DNA from: an uncultured Clostridia bacterium
GTDB lineage: Bacteria > Bacillota > Clostridia > Oscillospirales > Ruminococcaceae
Direction of reading: 5' to 3'
Assembly: GCA_947175655.1 (NCBI GenBank)
Contig: CAMWNQ010000049.1
Coordinates: 1-11,048, forward strand
Length of the DNA stretch: 11,048 nt
The number at the start of each line of letters is the position of its first letter. Positions within the stretch are counted from its first letter, which is position 1. Positions 7,124 to 11,048 of the stretch are shown here, in pieces. A model generated the notes under the pieces. That model was not told the origin of the DNA, did no database searches, and saw nothing but the letters and a program-made list of their open reading frames with translations. Both the position numbers and the translations under genes were made by a program.

Positions 7124-7972
7124 TCAGGCAAATTTATTCATCATAAATGTAATTGCCCATACAATAAAAGCTATAACTGCTAATGTTATGACTGCTTTTA
7201 TGCAAAACTTAACAAGCCATATTCCCAATGCTATCAGTACGGGAAATGTTGCTGACAGGAAATTCAAGAGCATTTCCTGAAGACGTTCAAGAAGAATATT
7301 TATAAATATATTTACCACTATCAGCAATATCGATGCTGTCAAGACAATAATCAATGCTTTTAATATTATATTCCAGTCCAAAGATTCATCTATATAATTC
7401 AGAAGCATTGTTATCATCATTACTGAGAATATATATGCAAGCAGATTAAATAACTGAGGTATTGACGGAATTATTATAAACAGTATTAATGCAACAATTA
7501 TAACTGCTCTTAATATGAATACATCAGAGGTAAGCCAGTGATTTATTTTTCCGGCAACAGGTGTATAGAAATAATAAATAAGCAATGATATAATATAAGC
7601 GAATATATTGTCATAAATAAAGTCAAGAGCCAATCTTTCCGGAAGTTCATCAATATATTCATCAATGATAAAATATTTCCTGATAAAATATGTATATGAA
7701 AAAATCGCACACGCCGTTATAAAAAACATCAGTCCGCTGGTTTCATAAGCAGAGTTTGCATATATAAGAAGCTCACAGAGTTCATAAATTCCAAAGTAAA
7801 TTATATTTATTGGAATTTTATTCATAACAATATTTGATTCGGTTATTTCAAGGTCACTCAAAGTTACATCTCTTATCTGCCAAGGTGATATATAACTACT
7901 CACTATAAAAACTGCTATGTAAAGAATAATTCCCAACGTCAGACGCTTATGATTAGAAATAAAATATTTCAA
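7124..7972 (-). CDS. Polytopic membrane protein of unknown function
   Basis: I do not recognise this family. The product is about 282 residues, with seven or eight hydrophobic segments across the whole length (about residues 11-27, 55-73, 81-101, 120-144, 151-196 as two spans, 203-253 as two spans, 255-279). Charged loops include an acidic IDEYIDELPERL stretch near residue 105. No enzyme or transporter motif is visible. The longest frame begins at TTG 7978, but that codon is only two bases from the AGGGGG ribosome binding site (7986-7981). A second TTG at 7972 is eight bases away and gives MKYFISNHKRL, so I prefer it. Either way the start is TTG, since no ATG fits near that binding site. The gene is on the same strand as ychF with a 40-base gap, which suggests possible co-transcription but not a shared function. 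The composition is Ile/Leu/Phe-rich, as expected for an integral membrane protein. Confidence 0.75.
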   Translation of the reverse strand: MKYFISNHKRLTLGIILYIAVFIVSSYISPWQIRDVTLSDLEITESNIVMNKIPINIIYFGIYELCELLIYANSAYETSGLMFFITACAIFSYTYFIRKYFIIDEYIDELPERLALDFIYDNIFAYIISLLIYYFYTPVAGKINHWLTSDVFILRAVIIVALILFIIIPSIPQLFNLLAYIFSVMMITMLLNYIDESLDWNIILKALIIVLTASILLIVVNIFINILLERLQEMLLNFLSATFPVLIALGIWLVKFCIKAVITLAVIAFIVWAITFMMNKFA

Positions 7973-8082
7973 TATCAAATCCCCCTTTTAACAACAATTA
8001 ATTTTAATATATATCCTTTCAGATATTTTTTCGACATTTTCTTATTGCCATAAATAACAAAAATATTGCTTTTCATTTATAT

Positions 8083-8103
8083 GGGCAAATTTTTCATCTG
8101 CCC
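8083..8103. other. Hairpin, GGGCAAAT/ATCTGCCC, downstream of the small gene
   Basis: An eight-base-pair stem (8083-8090 with 8096-8103, including one G-T pair) closes a five-base loop. It lies 41 bases beyond the stop of the minus-strand small gene at 8144 and could act as its transcript end. Neither strand has a clear T-tract after the stem, so it is a weak intrinsic terminator. The arm sequence is nearly the same as in the hairpin at 8497-8519. Confidence 0.5.
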
Positions 8104-8143
8104 TCAGTCTACCGAAATAGTAATATTAGACGTTAATTACACA

Positions 8144-8447
8144 TCAACCATAGTATCTTTGAAAAAGATACATATCATTTTCAGTAACTACAACAATAAA
8201 ATCTACATCCTGAGTTTTTTCTCCGATTCTCCCATACCCTTCTGTTGTGAACGTTCCATATGTTCTTAATGTGTTTCTTTCTTCCCAATCTGTACAATTC
8301 TTTTCAGACCAGAATATGAAATTTCCTTGTTCAGGAGGATTTTTCACATTGATAAAACTAATATTATATACATAGCGTTCATTTTTTTCATCTTCAAGAA
8401 CATAAATTATATTTATCAATAACTTCTAAAATTTTCATCTTTTTCAT
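8144..8447 (-). pseudogene. Small hypothetical gene with an apparent frameshift near its start
   Basis: A strong AAGGAG (8460-8455) stands seven bases before ATG 8447, which opens with MKKMKILEVIDKYN. This frame hits TGA at 8396-8394 after 17 codons. A second frame, one base on, runs from about 8425 to the TGA at 8144 and encodes about 91 residues of ordinary hydrophilic protein (including YVYNISFINVKNPPEQGNF and an ending VVVTENDMYLFQRYYG). Read alone, that frame can start only at TTG 8419, which has no ribosome binding site. The simplest reading is one gene of about 100 codons carrying one extra base (or lacking two) between 8425 and 8397. There is no long homopolymer there, so a simple run-length sequencing error is not the obvious cause. 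Alternatives are a genuine TTG start or recoding. I do not recognise the protein. It stands alone between two hairpins, unlike the tightly packed genes elsewhere. Confidence 0.5.
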
Positions 8448-8496
8448 TACTAATCTCCTTAAAATTTTATTTTAATATTATTATGTCACAGATAGT

Positions 8497-8527
8497 GGGC
8501 AGATTTTTTTAATCTGCCCTGTTTTTT
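8497..8527. terminator. Strong hairpin with T-tract facing the plus strand
   Basis: GGGCAGATT (8497-8505) pairs perfectly with AATCTGCCC (8511-8519) around a five-T loop, followed on the plus strand by TG and six Ts (8520-8527). It lies just beyond the stop of the minus-strand EAL gene (8539) and is probably that gene's transcript end. However, the U-rich tail needed for classical termination exists only for plus-strand transcription; on the minus strand the stem is followed by ACTATCTG. It may also block plus-strand readthrough into the EAL gene. Confidence 0.65.
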
Positions 8528-8538
8528 ATGAATTATGA

Positions 8539-11048
8539 CTAATGAAAAACTTCCTTTTCGTTTATAAGAGACTTAATTTTATTATTTTCCAGCACTGTTT
8601 TTCCATTCTTTGAACCAATATCAATCGGAGTTGCAGCGAGAATTCTTATATCAATATCTGAATTTTCAGCAAATACATCGCCTGAACCATAAATATCACC
8701 AATGCCTGCCACATCTTCCCCTTCATTGTCAATACTGATATGTGCATCTTTTACATTTACATTCATATTTCCATTCCAAGAACCTATACCGGCATTCTTA
8801 GCGGAACGCATCTTGATATTTATGTTTCCACCGTCTATTGAAATATTTCCGTCTGCTTCGTGAAATGAACCAATACCTACCGTAGATGCTCCCCTTGAAT
8901 ATATTTCTATATCAGCTGACGAAGTTATAAAAGCATCTGATTCAACACTTCCTATTGCAACAACCTTTATACCTGAAATATCCAGATTAATATTGCATTT
9001 GTCAGCAATATTTACTATTGCACCGCCGTTATAACTTCCGACAGCAACACCATTCTGAGAATGCATATCTACTTTGATTTTACCAGACTTAAGATTTATT
9101 TCAGCTTCATTAGGATTAAGTCCACCACCTATGCATACAGTTTCTTCAGAATTTCCTGTAATTTCAAGAATGCCTTCCATATCGATACATATATCGCCGT
9201 AGGAATGCTCATAATCATTTCCTATAGCAAATCCTGATGAAGCATAACAATCAATTACAAGTCTGCCATCACCGTTAAGGAAAAACTGGGAAGTCTGAGG
9301 GACATATATGCCTAAGTAACTTATTTTATTTTCTTTTTGTATATTAAGTATAAGCTGTGCAGACTCTCCGACAATAATAGTAGGCTTTGCATTACGGCTC
9401 TCAATACTGACATTTTCAAGAATAAGTTCACAACTGTGATTGTCCATTAAAGTTATATTTATCTTAACAGGCTTATTAATATCACCCTTTATTTTAAGCC
9501 TGCTTTGATATATATGAATATCAGTATATCCTTCAAGTGCCAGTGAAAGTATATCTATTTCACTACAGTTTCTTGCAGAATAAATTTTCTTTATTCCGTG
9601 CTTTGAATTTTCAAGATTTGTATTTATAATTTCATCCTTTACATTCTGGGAAATCATATCAAGGAATACAGGTTTCGGAGTTGAAGTATAGAATCCTTGA
9701 ATAAGGTCTATTCCCATTCTTATGACAGTTTTTAATTCTGCTGATGTCTCAACACCTTCCGCAAGTATCATAATGTTATTATCGTGTGCAAAATCTATTA
9801 CTGATGATACAAGCTGTTGTTTTTTCAAGTCATTTTGTATTTTGGAAATAAGTGAACGGTCAATTTTTACATAATCCGGACTATAATTCAGAAGATTAAC
9901 ACTGTTGGAATATCCTGTGCCATAGTCATCAATAGCAAGTCTTGAATGTGTTGTAATACATCTTTTTTTAAGAAGATTTATATCATTTGATGTAGGATTA
10001 TTCTGTTCAGTGATTTCTATTACCACTTTTTCCATAAGTTCCCCATAAGTAAGATAAAGTTTATTGAAGTCCTCATCTGTGAGGAAAAAACTTGCCACAC
10101 TGTTTATAAAAAGCTTTCTGTTTTTGAAAAACTGCTGATTCTTACTTAATAATTTCATGACATTAAAAAAAGTAAGTTTTTCTATAGCATAAAGATTATT
10201 ATGTTCCTGTGCCATTGCAATAATCTGAGTCGGAGAAAGATTGATGTCATCTGATGTTCTCATAAGAGCTTCATATCCATATATTTCACCGTTTACCGCA
10301 TTTACAATCGGCTGGAAATAATATTTGAGCTGATTTTCACGGATTAGCCTTGTAAAAATCTGAGCATTTTTATATGCTGTCTTTTCACGGCGGTATCTTT
10401 CCTCACAGAACCAGTTTACAACATTTTTCTTTTTACTGTTTCTTGCTTCAAATAATGCAAATTCAGAATAATTCACAAGCATATTGAATTCATATGCCTG
10501 TTCAGGATATGCACAGCAACCAACCGAAAGACTTAATGTACTTCTGTCACTTATATCAATAACTTCTCCGAAGTCATCAGTGAGAACACAATGCTTTACA
10601 GCGTCATTCATATTTTTAAGTATGCTGTAAACAGAATTCTTGTCAAGATTATTGAACAGCACACATATTTCATAATATGATTTTGAACCGAATATAATAT
10701 CATCTGAACCAAATCCCTTTATAGCCTCTGATACAGATGTTATACAATGGTTTGTATTTTCAACAGTAAGAAAAGTGCCGAGTTTATCAAGACCATTAAG
10801 ATGTATTGATGCAAGCCAGAAATTCTGTGACCTTTTCAACTTATCCTTTACAATATCCGTAAATGCTTCATAGGTAGGAAGACGTGTAATAGGGTCGCAT
10901 TTTATTGTACTTTTTTTCTGATTTTTTTCTGAAATCTGACGTGTATAATCCTGAACAAATCCAAGCCAAACATCTTTACTTTCAAAAATATTCATTTTTA
11001 TATAATGCTTTGTATTTTCCAAAACATAAACATAAATATGCTTTTCCC
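8539..11048 (-). CDS. GGDEF-EAL signalling protein with C-terminal beta-helix-like repeats (5' partial)
   Basis: The frame is open to the window edge, so the N-terminus is missing. The first possible internal start is TTG 11022 (827 residues; numbering below uses it), but it lacks a ribosome binding site. The codons before it read HIYVYVLENTKHYIKMNIF and run into WLGFVQDYTRQISEKN (19-34), which looks like the end of a PAS domain. A GGDEF domain follows at about 41-205 (DPITRLPTYEAF). Its signature is SYYEI (115-119) instead of GGDEF, so it should not make c-di-GMP. The EAL domain (about 215-460) looks intact: EALMR (251-255), N307, EITE (336-339), DDYGTGYS (365-372), K386, AEGVET (421-426) and Q442. 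It is predicted to hydrolyse c-di-GMP. From about residue 490, beta-strand-rich sequence leads into eight repeats with I/V-G-S/G/N/D cores (glycines at 601, 632, 662, 691, 718, 747, 775, 803). No signal peptide or membrane segment is visible in this part. The domain calls are firm; the role of the repeats is unknown. Confidence 0.9.
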   Translation of the reverse strand, partial: EKHIYVYVLENTKHYIKMNIFESKDVWLGFVQDYTRQISEKNQKKSTIKCDPITRLPTYEAFTDIVKDKLKRSQNFWLASIHLNGLDKLGTFLTVENTNHCITSVSEAIKGFGSDDIIFGSKSYYEICVLFNNLDKNSVYSILKNMNDAVKHCVLTDDFGEVIDISDRSTLSLSVGCCAYPEQAYEFNMLVNYSEFALFEARNSKKKNVVNWFCEERYRREKTAYKNAQIFTRLIRENQLKYYFQPIVNAVNGEIYGYEALMRTSDDINLSPTQIIAMAQEHNNLYAIEKLTFFNVMKLLSKNQQFFKNRKLFINSVASFFLTDEDFNKLYLTYGELMEKVVIEITEQNNPTSNDINLLKKRCITTHSRLAIDDYGTGYSNSVNLLNYSPDYVKIDRSLISKIQNDLKKQQLVSSVIDFAHDNNIMILAEGVETSAELKTVIRMGIDLIQGFYTSTPKPVFLDMISQNVKDEIINTNLENSKHGIKKIYSARNCSEIDILSLALEGYTDIHIYQSRLKIKGDINKPVKINITLMDNHSCELILENVSIESRNAKPTIIVGESAQLILNIQKENKISYLGIYVPQTSQFFLNGDGRLVIDCYASSGFAIGNDYEHSYGDICIDMEGILEITGNSEETVCIGGGLNPNEAEINLKSGKIKVDMHSQNGVAVGSYNGGAIVNIADKCNINLDISGIKVVAIGSVESDAFITSSADIEIYSRGASTVGIGSFHEADGNISIDGGNINIKMRSAKNAGIGSWNGNMNVNVKDAHISIDNEGEDVAGIGDIYGSGDVFAENSDIDIRILAATPIDIGSKNGKTVLENNKIKSLINEKEVFH

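Noticed and set aside
8066..8269. Plus-strand open frame of 67 codons in the 560-base interval
   Set aside because: It has no ribosome binding site, spans the 8083-8103 hairpin and overlaps the more protein-like minus-strand frame.

Overview
The window is AT-rich (mostly A/T outside conserved motifs). Its gene content (a DUF4317 protein, a MurT/GatD-like pair, a CLC-F-type channel protein, GAAA/ATA-rich codon use) suggests a low-GC member of the Clostridia, most like Ruminococcus or a relative. That assignment is inferred from gene families and codon style and has not been confirmed by a search.

Layout. A five-gene block on the plus strand fills 87-5955 with very short gaps (2, 15, 3 and 17 bases). 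It holds a MurT-like Mur ligase, a GatD-like amidotransferase-fold protein, a polytopic O-antigen ligase/Wzy-type membrane protein, a DUF4317 protein and a CLC-family anion transporter with fluoride-exporter features. It is probably one transcript. It meets a minus-strand block at a compact, nearly perfect hairpin (5946-5977) with T/A tracts on both sides, a good bidirectional terminator. On the minus strand lie ychF (5989-7083), an unrecognised polytopic membrane protein (7124-7972), a 560-base interval with two related hairpins and a small, apparently frameshifted gene (8144-8447), and a large GGDEF-EAL protein (8539 to the right edge). The reading frame of the last gene is still open at base 11048, so its true start lies outside the window.

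How the genes may work together. Canonical MurT/GatD amidates the D-glutamate of the peptidoglycan stem: GatD releases ammonia from glutamine, and MurT activates the acceptor with ATP. Here MurT keeps its ATP-binding loop and Cys4 zinc ribbon. The three residues expected to form the glutaminase triad all appear to be replaced: Cys and His in GatD, and an Asp contributed by the MurT C-terminal domain. Other highly conserved stretches of both proteins are also altered. Together with the Wzy/O-antigen-ligase-like protein in the same operon, this points to a divergent MurT/GatD pair doing envelope chemistry other than standard glutaminase-driven amidation. This is the most interesting observation in the window.

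The second notable item is the minus-strand signalling protein. It has a degenerate GGDEF domain and an EAL domain with a complete set of catalytic residues, so it is probably a c-di-GMP phosphodiesterase. Fused to it is a C-terminal array of eight 27-31-residue repeats, each with an I/V-G-S/G/N/D core, resembling the beta-helix repeats usually seen in secreted surface proteins. No tRNA, rRNA, CRISPR array or insertion sequence was seen.
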